DNA of 64,000 bases from Alphaproteobacteria bacterium (GCA_012103325.1 WLWY01000005.1:372001-436000); one strand, 5' to 3'; shown: positions 36,675 through 46,361, counted from the first letter of the stretch. Made by a program: numbers and translations. The notes: generated from the letters alone by a model not told the origin.

Positions 36675-37268
36675 ATGAAACGCAACTTGTTTGGGGGAAC
36701 GCTCGGTTTCGTGCTGCTCGCCGCGGCAGGGACGGCAAACGCCGGCGTGATACTTCAAGATCTCGGTCCCAGTAACACACAAATAAATTCTGCTGAGCGG
36801 ATTGGCCAATCATTCACGGCCGAAGACTCATTTGTCAGTTTCGCCTTTTCTTTTGAAGAAATAAATCCGAGTTTCCCCAACGATTCCCTAGCGTTCTCTC
36901 TCCATGATGGCTCCGGTTTTGGAGGGGCTACCCTATTCTCGACCAACTTTTCGCTCGCGGACGGGTTCGTGGGTTTCTTTGATTTTGATATTTCTTCCGT
37001 CGCACTTGCGGTTGGTCAGGTTTATACGGCTGAGGTGGAAGCGCCCGCGCCCGGAAACAGTCCGCGCTGGGGGATCAACAGCACGAGCGGCAATCCCTAC
37101 GCCGGGGGAGAGTTTTTCAGTCAAAGCAGCGCTGTTGTCAATCGGGACGCCAGGTTCCGTGTGACTCCCCAGACAGTGAACTCGGTCCCGGAACCCTCGG
37201 CGTTGCTCCTATTCGGAGTGGGCTTAGCGGGTTTGGCGGGGTACGGGCGCCGCCGTCGGAGTGATTAG
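36675..37268 (+). CDS. PEP-CTERM sorting domain-containing exported protein
   Basis: 197 aa; Sec signal (LGFVLLAAAGTANA) and C-terminal VPEPSALLLFGVGLAGLAGYGRRRRSD. Confidence 0.92.
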   Translation: MKRNLFGGTLGFVLLAAAGTANAGVILQDLGPSNTQINSAERIGQSFTAEDSFVSFAFSFEEINPSFPNDSLAFSLHDGSGFGGATLFSTNFSLADGFVGFFDFDISSVALAVGQVYTAEVEAPAPGNSPRWGINSTSGNPYAGGEFFSQSSAVVNRDARFRVTPQTVNSVPEPSALLLFGVGLAGLAGYGRRRRSD

Positions 37269-37328
37269 CCGGATCGAAAGCGCGAGTTCTCCCGCAGTGC
37301 CATTGACCCGCCAGACCCGGCGTCTGAC

Positions 37329-38030
37329 CTACGTACCACCCAGATATTGCCGAAAATGCGCCAGCGTGCGGTCCCGCGCGATGGCGGCCTGCGCTTCGTT
37401 GTACGGGTCGTAGCCGAAGCGGTTGAAGCCGTGCTCCGTGCCGGGATAGATGTGGATCTGCACATTGTCCATGTCGCCCATCCGGGCCCGGATCGTCTCG
37501 ACGGTGTCGGCGGGGACATGCGGGTCGTTCTCGGCGAAGTTCATGATGAGCGGGCAGTTCAGCCCGTCGGCCTCGTCGAGATGCTCGTGGATCTGCACAC
37601 CGTAATAGCTGACCGCCGCGTCGATCTTGTGCCGCACGCTCGACAGATAGGTGAACTTGCCGCCGAGGCAGAAGCCCATGACGCCGACCTTGCCGGTGCA
37701 CGCATCGTGCTCTCTCAGCTCCGCCACGGTATCGCCGAGGTCGCGGGCGAATTGGTCGGTGTCCATTTGCGCCCGCAGCGCCTGCGCCTTGGCGCGGCCG
37801 TCGTCGGTATAGGGCAGGTAGCAGCCCGCCTCCTGCCGCCAATAGACGTCGGGCGCGAGGGCGACGAACCCGTCTTCCGCATAGCCGTCGGCGACGGACC
37901 GGATGTGCCGGTTCGTGTTGAAGACCTCCGGCAGGACGACGATGCCCGGCGCCGGGGTTGTCTTCGGCAGGGCTAAATAGCCTGCGAAGATCTCGCCGTC
38001 GGCGGCCGTAATTTCGATTTCCATTCCCAT
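37329..38030 (-). CDS. Dienelactone hydrolase family protein
   Basis: APGIVVLPEVFNTNRHIRSVADGYAEDGFVALAPDVYWR; GFCLGGKFTYL; HGFNR. Confidence 0.92.
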   Translation of the reverse strand: MGMEIEITAADGEIFAGYLALPKTTPAPGIVVLPEVFNTNRHIRSVADGYAEDGFVALAPDVYWRQEAGCYLPYTDDGRAKAQALRAQMDTDQFARDLGDTVAELREHDACTGKVGVMGFCLGGKFTYLSSVRHKIDAAVSYYGVQIHEHLDEADGLNCPLIMNFAENDPHVPADTVETIRARMGDMDNVQIHIYPGTEHGFNRFGYDPYNEAQAAIARDRTLAHFRQYLGGT

Positions 38031-38043
38031 CTGTTCTCTCGAT

Positions 38044-39075
38044 TCAGTGTAATTCGTTACGGATGATGGCAGCACCTTCGGCCAGCGCCTTGAGTTTACC
38101 GAATGCCACGCCGCGCGGCAGATATTTCATGCCGCAGTCGGGCGCGGCGATGAGGCGGTCGGCCGGGATATGCTTGAGCGCACCGCGCAGCCGCTCGGCG
38201 ACCAGCGCCGGCGTCTCCACTTCTTCGGTGCCGAGATTGATGACGCCGAACAGCACCTTCTTGTTCGGCAGTTTTTCCAGAATCGCCGGATCGAGCTTCG
38301 GCTGCGCCGCTTCGATGGAGATCGCGCCGGCACAGCAGGCGTCCAGTTGCGGCAGATAGGAATACCCCTCGGGCTTCTCGCTGACGACATAGGCGTAGCC
38401 GAAACAGAGATGCACGACCGTGGGACCGTCGACGCCATCCAGCGCCCGGTCGATGGCGGCGACGCCGAATTTTTCCGCTTCGATCGGGTTGGCCTGCATG
38501 TAGGGCTCGTCGATCTGGATCACGTCCGCCCCCGCAGCCTTTAATTCGCGGACTTCTTCGTTCAGCGCGTCGGCGTAGGCCATGATCAGGGTTTCCTGAT
38601 CGCCGTAATGCTCGTCGAGCGCCAGCTTCGCCATTGTGAAGGCGCCGGGGATGGTGATCTTGATCGGCTTGTCGGTATGGGCGCGTAGGAATTCGACATC
38701 GCGAACCTGCACCGGTTTCGCGCGGCGGATCGGCCCGACGACACGCGGCACCTGCGTCGGCCGGCCGCTGCGGCTCGGCACGATGCCCGGGGTTTCAAGG
38801 TCGATTCCGTCGAGCGCATTGGCGAAGCGGTTGAAATAACTCTCACGCCGGACCTCGCCGTCGCTGACGATATCGATCCCGGCGCGTTCCTGATCGTGCA
38901 GCGCGGCCAAGGTGGCGTCGTCCTGCGCTTCTTCGAGCAGATCGTCAGCGACCCGCCAGACCTCCCGCATGCGCACGCGCGGCGGACCGCTGCCGAGCAG
39001 CTTTTCCTTGTCGACCAGCCAGGCCGGCTGCGGATAACTGCCCACCAGGGTTGTCGGGATCAGGGTGTCGAACAT
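38044..39075 (-). CDS. Cobalamin-independent methionine synthase (MetE C-terminal)-like protein
   Basis: 343 aa; TTLVGSYPQPAWLVD, DGEVRRESYFNRF, VIQIDEPYMQ, GVINLGTEEVETP, PDCGMKYLPR. Confidence 0.9.
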   Translation of the reverse strand: MFDTLIPTTLVGSYPQPAWLVDKEKLLGSGPPRVRMREVWRVADDLLEEAQDDATLAALHDQERAGIDIVSDGEVRRESYFNRFANALDGIDLETPGIVPSRSGRPTQVPRVVGPIRRAKPVQVRDVEFLRAHTDKPIKITIPGAFTMAKLALDEHYGDQETLIMAYADALNEEVRELKAAGADVIQIDEPYMQANPIEAEKFGVAAIDRALDGVDGPTVVHLCFGYAYVVSEKPEGYSYLPQLDACCAGAISIEAAQPKLDPAILEKLPNKKVLFGVINLGTEEVETPALVAERLRGALKHIPADRLIAAPDCGMKYLPRGVAFGKLKALAEGAAIIRNELH

Positions 39076-39154
39076 GGCGGTCTCGCGTGCCTTGAATTAG
39101 TTTGGACACACCAAATGGAGGTCCCTGCGGCGCAACGAAGCGTTGGCGCATTCC

Positions 39155-39283
39155 CCCCATCCTAACCTTCCCTCACAAGGGGGGAAGGGAATATTTAAAT
39201 AAGGTGACGTCGCGGTTCCCCTCCCCCTTGAGGGGCTGAACGGCTTTGGTGACCGTTCAGGGATAGGGTGGGGGTGGACGGCG
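39155..39283. repeat. Palindromic extragenic element (copy c) with nested CTGAACGG/CCGTTCAG hairpin
   Basis: ccccccatcctaaccttccctcacaaggggggaaggg...cccctcccccttgaggggctgaacggctttggtgaccgttcagggatagggtgggggtggacggcg. Confidence 0.85.
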
Positions 39284-39332
39284 GCGTCCCAAGTTCTAAG
39301 ATTGATCGTTGCCACTACACGGAGGTTCCGAG

Positions 39333-40214
39333 ATGCCGATCAACATTCGTCAAGTCGGCCCCTGTTTCGCGGGGGAGGTCGAGGGAGTCGACATGACCAA
39401 GCCGCTATCGGCGGAAGAGGCGGCGGCGATCCATGCTGGCATGGACGAATACGCCTTGCTGGTGTTTCGCGGTCCGGTCCTCACCGGCGACCAGCAGATG
39501 GCCTTTACGCTCAGCCTCGGCGAGATCGAACCGCCCTCGAAAGCGAGCCTGCGCGCCAAGGACGATTACCGCCTGCCGGACACTTTTGCCGACGTGTCGA
39601 ACCTGGATAAGGAAAACAAACCCATGGCGCGCGACGATCGGCGGCGGCTGTTTGCGATTGGCAACCGGCTGTGGCATTCCGACAGTTCGTTCAAGAAGGT
39701 GCCGGCGAAATACTCGCTGCTGCACGCGCACAGCGTGACCTCGAAGGGCGGGAATACGGAATTCGCCGATATGCGCGCGGCGTACGATGCGCTGGACGAC
39801 GACACCAAGGCGGAAGTCGAGGGGCTCGTCTGCGAACATTCGCAGATCTACTCGCGCCAGCAATGCGGCTTCTTCGATCTCTCCGATGTGGAGCGCGAGC
39901 GGTTTGCGCCGGTACGCCAGACACTGGTGCGGACGCATCCAGTGACGGGGCGCAAATCACTCTATCTGGCGTCGCATGCCGGCGGCATCGTCGGTTGGCC
40001 GGTGCCGGAAGCGCGCCTGTTTCTGCGCGATTTGATCGAACACGCCACGCAGCCGCAGTTCGTGTACTCCCATAAATGGGGCGTCGGCGATTTGGTGATG
40101 TACGACAACCGCCAGACGATGCACCGGGCGCGGCCCTTCCCAGAGAATGAGGTCCGCGATATGCGCCGCACCACCCTGGCCGGCGATGTGCCGACGGTCG
40201 AACAGGTTGCCTAA
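39333..40214 (+). CDS. TauD/TfdA family Fe(II)/2OG dioxygenase
   Basis: Met at 39333 with ggagg RBS; RLWHSDSSFKKVPAKYSLLHA, LVMYDNRQTMHRARPF. Confidence 0.93.
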   Translation: MPINIRQVGPCFAGEVEGVDMTKPLSAEEAAAIHAGMDEYALLVFRGPVLTGDQQMAFTLSLGEIEPPSKASLRAKDDYRLPDTFADVSNLDKENKPMARDDRRRLFAIGNRLWHSDSSFKKVPAKYSLLHAHSVTSKGGNTEFADMRAAYDALDDDTKAEVEGLVCEHSQIYSRQQCGFFDLSDVERERFAPVRQTLVRTHPVTGRKSLYLASHAGGIVGWPVPEARLFLRDLIEHATQPQFVYSHKWGVGDLVMYDNRQTMHRARPFPENEVRDMRRTTLAGDVPTVEQVA

Positions 40215-41419
40215 AGCCGTCTGGACAGCTTCCGTGCCGCGGTGATCGAGCAGAGCGCGATTGCCATGAACGCGGCGGCGATGACGAACACCATATGCGG
40301 CATGCCCGCGTCGAGTAGCCAGCCGAAGAACAAGGGCGTGAGGCCGGAGCCGACCGCGAAACCGACGAAAACAAACCCGAAGACCTTGCCGGTCTGACCG
40401 GGCGGGGTCATCTCGCGGACCATCAAATCGCGCGGCGGCAACACGAGGCCGAGGCCAATTCCCACGACAATCATAATCGCAATAAGGGCGATGTGCGGCA
40501 GCCCGGCGACGAGGGGGAGGAGGACGAACGCCGTCGCGAGGATCATCGCGCCTGCGGCGGTGATGCCGTGCCGGTTGAACCGGTCGACGATCAAACCGGC
40601 GAAGAAGATGCCGCCGACCACGCCGAACAAATGGCCCGTGAGTGCCGTATTCGCGAGATCGACACTCAGGCCGTGCAGATTGATCAGGCTACTGGCCGTG
40701 AAGGCGACCAACCCGCCGCTGGCCATGCCATAGAAGATAAAAAATCCCAGAAACAGGAGGACCGGTGCGGTCATGAGCAGACGCATGCCGCGCTTGTCCG
40801 TCGTGCCATTCGGGGCGGTTTTCTTGGTGCTTGCACTTTCACCGACGAACATGTCGCTGCGGACCAGCATCACCGCCCAGACCGCGACCCCGACGAGCCC
40901 GGTGGCAATGAAGGCCGTCCGCCAATCGCTGAACCCGGCGATGGCCAGCATCGTTAAGGGGGCACAGGCGCCGCCGAGGAAGCCGGAGAAGGTGTGTATC
41001 GAAAAGGCGCGCCCGAGGCGTCCTTCGCTGATCGAGCCGGACAGGATCGAATAGTCCGCCGGATGGAACACGCTGTTGCCCAGGCCGGCAATCACGGCGA
41101 GGACGAGCAAAATCCAGTAGGCGTCGGCGAAGCCGATCAGACTGACCGCCACGGCATTCAGACCCAGGCCGACCAGAAGCACCCGGCGCGGCCCGAAATG
41201 ATCGACCATGAAGCCGACCGGCGCTTGTACGAGCCCGCCCAGCAAGCTGTAGGCGGTCATCGCCAGGCCAAGTTCCGCATAGCTGACGCCGAACTCTTCC
41301 TTGAGGAAGAGGAACATCGCCGGCAGGGCCAGATAATAGAAGTGACTGAGGAAATGCCCCGTACTGATCAGCCCGATAATCCAGCTGTCGTGCCGTGGCC
41401 GCTCGACAACGGCCTCCAT
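40211..41419 (-). CDS. MFS transporter
   Basis: 402 aa, about 12 hydrophobic segments; FGVSYAELGLAMTAYSLLGGLVQAPVGFMVDHFGPRRVLLVGL. Confidence 0.92.
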   Translation of the reverse strand: MEAVVERPRHDSWIIGLISTGHFLSHFYYLALPAMFLFLKEEFGVSYAELGLAMTAYSLLGGLVQAPVGFMVDHFGPRRVLLVGLGLNAVAVSLIGFADAYWILLVLAVIAGLGNSVFHPADYSILSGSISEGRLGRAFSIHTFSGFLGGACAPLTMLAIAGFSDWRTAFIATGLVGVAVWAVMLVRSDMFVGESASTKKTAPNGTTDKRGMRLLMTAPVLLFLGFFIFYGMASGGLVAFTASSLINLHGLSVDLANTALTGHLFGVVGGIFFAGLIVDRFNRHGITAAGAMILATAFVLLPLVAGLPHIALIAIMIVVGIGLGLVLPPRDLMVREMTPPGQTGKVFGFVFVGFAVGSGLTPLFFGWLLDAGMPHMVFVIAAAFMAIALCSITAARKLSRRL

Positions 41420-41507
41420 TTTTCCTCCTGCAAGCGATCCGCGTATTGGCGCGACTGTGCGCTGTCAATTGCGGTGGCGCAAGCTTAAACGGTGTTTTTT
41501 ATCAATA

Positions 41508-41540
41508 TGGTATGGGCTAACCATAAGCCGAACCATACCA
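41508..41540. promoter_or_regulatory. 33-bp dyad TGGTATGGGCTAACCATAAGCCGAACCATACCA upstream of the MFS gene
   Basis: TGGTATGG (41508-41515) / CCATACCA (41533-41540) with inner GGCT/AGCC. Confidence 0.5.
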
Positions 41541-41582
41541 ATCGGATTGCACCTCCCCCTTAACCGTCATGCTTGAGCTTGA

Positions 41583-42856
41583 CCCACTGTTGTCCGGTTT
41601 AATTCAGTGGACGGTTTGCATGGCATTGATTCTACTGGTGACCAATCGTTTGGCGACGTTTTGGACACGGGAAAGGATCAACACCATGCGGCATGAGAAT
41701 AGCGTATTTCATGATCTGATGAAGCGTGTTCCTTGGGATCGTTTTGCGGCTTTGGTGGAACGGCATGAAGCCGACAAACACGTTCGCCGCCTGAGCACGA
41801 AGGACCAGTTCATCGCCCTGCTATATGCTCAGCTTTCCGGTGCGGTGAGCTTGCGCGAGATCGTCGGCGGTCTACAGAGCCATCGTGCCCGGCTCTATCA
41901 TGTCGGCGGTCGCCTTGTGACGCGTTCGACGCTGGCCGATGCGAACGCGACGCGGCCGAGCGCGGTGTTCTCGGAGCTGTTCACGGCGTTGGTTGGGCGC
42001 GCCGGGCGCGGGTTGCGGCGGACGCTTGGCGAGGCGACCTACCTGATCGATGCCAGTCCGCTTGCCTTGAGTGGCCGGGGATCGCAGTGGGCGTATTTTT
42101 CGGCCAGGGCCTGTGGCGCGAAACTGCATGTGGTTTACGATGCGGGCGCCGAACACCCGGTCTACGCGGCGGTGACGCCGGCAAAGACCGCCGATATCAA
42201 GGTGGCGCAGGAGATGCCGATCGAGGCGGGCGCGACCTATGTCTTTGATCTGGCTTACTACGATTACGCCTGGTGGGCGAAGCTCGACGCCGCGGGTTGC
42301 CGCATTGTCACCCGTTTCAAGTCGCACACGCCGCTAACAGAGGCCACCGATCGGGCGGTGCCCGAGGGCGAAGACATCTTGTCCGACCGGGTCGGCCTGC
42401 TGCCCAAACGGCAAAGGATGAGCCGCAAAAACCCCTTCTCCAAGCCCGTGCGCGAAGTCACGGTGCGGATCGATACCGGCAAGACCCTCCGGATCCTGTC
42501 CAACGATCTGGACGCCTCGGCCCGGCAAATCGCCGACCTCTATAAGCGCCGCTGGGCGATCGAGCTGTTCTTTCGCTGGGTCAAACAGAACCTCAAAATC
42601 CGGCACTTCCTCGGCCGGTCCGAGAATGCCGTGCGCATTCAGATCACCGTTGCCCTGATCGCCTATCTCTTGCTTCACCTCGCAAAAGCCGATCAGAAAA
42701 CCGTCAAATCCCCGCTCGCATTCGCTCGCCTCGTCCGAACAAACCTCATGCATCGAAAGCGCATTGACCGTCTGCTCGAACCTGAACCAAACACACCTCA
42801 ATGCCAAAATCAGTTGGCCTTCATATGTTAGAGAAATTAAACCGGACAACAGTGGG
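41583..42856 (+). mobile_element. IS4-type insertion sequence with TIR CCCACTGTTGTCCGGTTTAATT
   Basis: cccactgttgtccggtttaatt (41583-41604) and its reverse complement (42835-42856) flank the transposase. Confidence 0.9.
41686..42831 (+). CDS. IS4 family transposase
   Basis: From MRHENSVFHDLMKRVPWDRF; YLIDASPLAL, YVFDLAYYDYAWW, LYKRRWAIELFFRWVKQNLKIRHFLGRSENAV. Confidence 0.93.
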   Translation: MRHENSVFHDLMKRVPWDRFAALVERHEADKHVRRLSTKDQFIALLYAQLSGAVSLREIVGGLQSHRARLYHVGGRLVTRSTLADANATRPSAVFSELFTALVGRAGRGLRRTLGEATYLIDASPLALSGRGSQWAYFSARACGAKLHVVYDAGAEHPVYAAVTPAKTADIKVAQEMPIEAGATYVFDLAYYDYAWWAKLDAAGCRIVTRFKSHTPLTEATDRAVPEGEDILSDRVGLLPKRQRMSRKNPFSKPVREVTVRIDTGKTLRILSNDLDASARQIADLYKRRWAIELFFRWVKQNLKIRHFLGRSENAVRIQITVALIAYLLLHLAKADQKTVKSPLAFARLVRTNLMHRKRIDRLLEPEPNTPQCQNQLAFIC

Positions 42857-42944
42857 CTTGGCCCGAGGGTCCATACTTCAACGAGGACGCTTGCCATCGG
42901 CATGGATACTCGGATCAAGTCCGAGTATGACAAAGGAGGGCTTC

Positions 42945-44159
42945 TCAAAGCCCTAGCTGCGCCTTGGCGATGATGTTGTGCTGGATTTCGTTCGAGCCGG
43001 AATAGATCGTCACCTTGCGGAAATGCAGATAGCCGGGCGTGATCCCGTTGGCGTATTCGGCGCCGATCGGCGGTTCGTTCCAGCCGTGGCTGAGCGCGGA
43101 GATCAGATACGGATTGGCGTAGTAGCCGATCGCTTTCATCTTCAGCTCGGTCAGCCGCTGATGGATTTCCGTGTTGCGGATCTTGAAGATGTTGGCCTCG
43201 ACGCCGAGCGCCTTGCCGCCCAGCTCGCCATCCTTGGAGAGCTTGTCCAGCGCGCGCAGATTGAAAGCCTCCAGAGTCCGCATCTCGATCTCGATCTTGG
43301 CGATCTCGTGCGCGAAGTCCGGATCCTCCGCCAGTGGACGGCCGCCGCTGACTTCGTCGTCGGTGGCGATCTGCTTGAGCTGGCGTAGCAACGTCTTGTG
43401 GGTGCCCAGCGACCCGCCGGACATGCGCTCATGCGCCAGCAGGTACTTGCCGATCGACCAGCCCTTGTCGATCTCGCCGATCGTATTCTCCACGGGCACC
43501 CGAACGTCGGTGAAGAAAACCATGTTCGTCTCGTGCAGCCCGTCCATCAGGATGATCGGCTTGATTTCGATGCCGGGCGACTTGAGGTCGACGAGCACGA
43601 AGGTAATGCCTTCCTGCTTTTTGCCTTCGCTGGAGGTGCGCACGAGCATGAAGCACCAGTCCGCCCAGTGTGCCTTCGTGGTCCAGGTCTTGGTCCCGTT
43701 GATGACCCATTCATCGCCGTCGCGCACGGCGCGCGTCTGCAGGGATGCTAGGTCCGAACCCGAACCCGGCTCGGAATATCCTTGGCACCAGACCTCTTCG
43801 CCGGACAGCATCGGTGGCAGGAAACGTTCGCGCTGCGCTTCCGTGCCGAAGCCGATTAGCACCGGACCGCACATGTTGATCCCGAAGGTGACGAGCCGCG
43901 GCGCACCGGCGAACCCGAGCTCCTCATCGAAGATGTATTTCTGCGTCAGCGTCCAGCCCGGGCCGCCATATTCCTCCGGCCAGTTTGGCGCGACCCAGCC
44001 CTTCTTGTAGAGGATCTTGTGCCAGCCGATAACGTCGTCGCGCTTCATCTCGATGCCGTTCTCGACCTTGTATTTCAGTTCGGGTGGCGTCGCCTCGCGC
44101 AAATAGGTCCGGACTTCGTCGCGGAAGACCTCGTCTTCGGCGGTAAAGGCGGCATCCAT
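42945..44159 (-). CDS. Acyl-CoA dehydrogenase
   Basis: From MDAAFTAEDEVFRDEVRTYL; GYSEPGSGSDLASLQTRAVRDGDEWVINGTKTWTT; IYSGSNEIQHNIIAKAQLGL. Confidence 0.94.
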   Translation of the reverse strand: MDAAFTAEDEVFRDEVRTYLREATPPELKYKVENGIEMKRDDVIGWHKILYKKGWVAPNWPEEYGGPGWTLTQKYIFDEELGFAGAPRLVTFGINMCGPVLIGFGTEAQRERFLPPMLSGEEVWCQGYSEPGSGSDLASLQTRAVRDGDEWVINGTKTWTTKAHWADWCFMLVRTSSEGKKQEGITFVLVDLKSPGIEIKPIILMDGLHETNMVFFTDVRVPVENTIGEIDKGWSIGKYLLAHERMSGGSLGTHKTLLRQLKQIATDDEVSGGRPLAEDPDFAHEIAKIEIEMRTLEAFNLRALDKLSKDGELGGKALGVEANIFKIRNTEIHQRLTELKMKAIGYYANPYLISALSHGWNEPPIGAEYANGITPGYLHFRKVTIYSGSNEIQHNIIAKAQLGL

Positions 44160-44251
44160 GGTTGGTTCCCTTCGTGATTGTCGCGGCGGGGTGATTATCT
44201 TGCCCCGTATTGGGCGAGGGGACAAATCGCACGTTGTTGGAAGATTGGGGG

Positions 44252-44392
44252 AAACACCGCCGTCCACCCCCACCCTAGCCCTGAACGGTCATCCAAACCG
44301 TTCAGCCCCTCAAGGGGGAGGGGATCCAAAGAGGAGTTCAGAAGCTGCTTTTCCCTTCCCCCCATGTGGGGGAAGGATAGGATGGGGGGTAA
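44252..44392. repeat. Palindromic extragenic element (copy d, reverse orientation) with nested CTGAACGG/CCGTTCAG hairpin
   Basis: gtccacccccaccctagccctgaacggtcatccaaaccgttcagcccctcaagggggagggg...cccttccccccatgtgggggaaggataggatgggggg. Confidence 0.85.
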
Positions 44393-44453
44393 GCGCATCG
44401 TTAAATACGCCGCAAACAGTTTGGAAGTTGGAAATAATTTCAGGAGACTCGCC

Positions 44454-45104
44454 ATGACCACATTCGATCTAGCCACGACCGACGAACTGCTGTCGACGAC
44501 GCGGGCGGTACGCAAGCGGCTTGACTTTGACCGGCCCGTCGAAAGGTCCGTCATCACCGACTGCATCGACCTGTCGCAGCAGGCGCCGACCGGGTCGAAC
44601 AAGCAGGGCTGGCGCTGGATCGTCGTGACGGATGCGGACAAGCGCAAAACCCTTGGCGATCTCTATCGCAAGGGCGTTGGCAATTATCTGGAAACGGCGA
44701 AGCAGGCGGCGGAAGAACGCGGCGCAACGCAAGACACGCGCGTCTTCGACTCGGCGCAGTATCTTGCCGAGCGCATGCAGGACGCGCCCGTGCATGTGAT
44801 TCCCTGCATCGAAGCGGGTCACATTGCCGCCGACGCGCCACGGCGAGCTTGGATCGGGCTGGGCGGCTCGATTTTCCCCGCGATCTGGAGCTTCCAGCTG
44901 GCACTGCGGGCACGCGGTCTGGGGTCTTGTCTCACGACCTTGCATCTGGCGCATGAGACGGAAGCGGCGGCGCTTCTTGGGATACCAGACAACATGGTGC
45001 AGATGGCGCTACTGCCGGTCGCCTATACGAAGGGCACAGACTTCAAACCGGCGAAGCGAGGCCCGGCCGACGACATCATCCATTGGGAGGGGTGGGAAGA
45101 CTAG
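44454..45104 (+). CDS. Nitroreductase family protein
   Basis: From Met at 44454: STTRAVRKRLDFDRPVERSVITDCIDLSQQAPTGSNKQGWRW; LGIPDNMVQMALLPVAYTKG. Confidence 0.92.
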   Translation: MTTFDLATTDELLSTTRAVRKRLDFDRPVERSVITDCIDLSQQAPTGSNKQGWRWIVVTDADKRKTLGDLYRKGVGNYLETAKQAAEERGATQDTRVFDSAQYLAERMQDAPVHVIPCIEAGHIAADAPRRAWIGLGGSIFPAIWSFQLALRARGLGSCLTTLHLAHETEAAALLGIPDNMVQMALLPVAYTKGTDFKPAKRGPADDIIHWEGWED

Positions 45105-45144
45105 GGTTCGGGTGTGCAGACCAGTTGGACTTCCTAAATCCCGT

Positions 45145-45241
45145 CACCCCGGACTTTGATCCGGGGTCCAGCCCCGATGCAAATACCTGCGCAGCCTGGT
45201 TCCCGGATCGGCGGCGCTGCGCGCCTTGTCCGGGATGACGG
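45145..45241. repeat. REP-like palindromic element
   Basis: cgtcaccccggactttgatccggggtcc ... cccggatcggcggcgctgcgcgccttgtccgggatgacgg. Confidence 0.75.
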
Positions 45242-45367
45242 TTGTTGCTGTTATGAATGTGGTCAGAAACATCGGAATGTGTGGACGGGATCGACAGCCG
45301 GGGGCTCGGAGGCTATTGAATCACGGTTGCGCGCGCGATTGCACGGAATACAGGGAGACGACGGGAT

Positions 45368-46300
45368 ATGGAAAAGAGACGACTGGGCCGGACAGGCCTC
45401 GAGGTGTCGGCGCTGGGCTTCGGCGGCGGACCTGTCGGTTTCCTCGGTACCGAGCAGGACCGTGTCGCGGAAATCCTCAACTATTTGCTCGATAACGGCG
45501 TCAATTTCGTCGACACGGCGGCGGGTTATCCGGGGTCTGAGGAGGCCATCGGCAATGCCGTGAGCCACCGGCGCGACGAGTATGTGCTGGTCTCGAAATG
45601 CGGGCAGGCGTTCGACGATCTCGACGGCGAGGCCTGGTCGGCGACGGTCATCGAACAGACGGTCGACCGGGCGCTGCGGCGGCTGAAGACCGATCATCTC
45701 GACGTCATGCTGCTGCATTCCTGCGATCAGGAAGTGCTGGAAAAGGGTGAGGCGGTCGAGGCGCTGGTCAAGGCGCGCGACGCCGGGAAGATCCGCCATG
45801 CCGGCTATTCGGGCGATAATGAGGCCGCACTTTACGCGGCCGGCCTCGACGCCATCGACGTGATCGAAACCTCAGTCAATATTTGCGATCAGGCCAATAT
45901 CGACACGCTGCTGCCGGAAGCGCAGCGCCGCGATATCGGCATCATTGTCAAGCGGCCGGTTGCCAATGCGGCCTGGTTGGGGGTGGGCGAGCAGCCGGGC
46001 TTCTATGCCAACTACACGACGACCTATGCGGAACGGTTCGCCGCTATGGGCCTGAGCCCCGGCGATCTTGGGTTCACTGGCGGCCCTATAGATCCTTGGC
46101 CGATGATTGCATTGCGGTTCACCCTGTCTCAGGCGGGCGTCACGACAGCGATTGTCGGCACGACGAACCCGAATAATGCCGCGCGGAATATCGAAGCCGC
46201 CGCGCAAGGACCGTTGCCCGGCGATGCCATCGATGCTATTCGCGCCGCTTTCGCATCTGCGGAATCCGTGTCGGGGACGCAATGGGCTGGTCAACGGTAG
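45368..46300 (+). CDS. Aldo/keto reductase
   Basis: 310 aa; EKRRLGRTGLEVSALGFGGGPVGF, NFVDTAAGYPGSEEAIG, LDVMLLHSCD, TAIVGTTNPNNAARNIEAA. Confidence 0.93.
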   Translation: MEKRRLGRTGLEVSALGFGGGPVGFLGTEQDRVAEILNYLLDNGVNFVDTAAGYPGSEEAIGNAVSHRRDEYVLVSKCGQAFDDLDGEAWSATVIEQTVDRALRRLKTDHLDVMLLHSCDQEVLEKGEAVEALVKARDAGKIRHAGYSGDNEAALYAAGLDAIDVIETSVNICDQANIDTLLPEAQRRDIGIIVKRPVANAAWLGVGEQPGFYANYTTTYAERFAAMGLSPGDLGFTGGPIDPWPMIALRFTLSQAGVTTAIVGTTNPNNAARNIEAAAQGPLPGDAIDAIRAAFASAESVSGTQWAGQR

Positions 46301-46361
46301 CCCGGCGGATATTATTGGTTGAAATGAACAAAAGACACTTGTTGCGTAAGGGAGAATTAGG

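Noticed and set aside
36574-36813. Minus-strand ORFs over the PEP-CTERM promoter
   Set aside because: Short, overlap the sigma-54 promoter and the 5' end of the well-supported PEP-CTERM gene.
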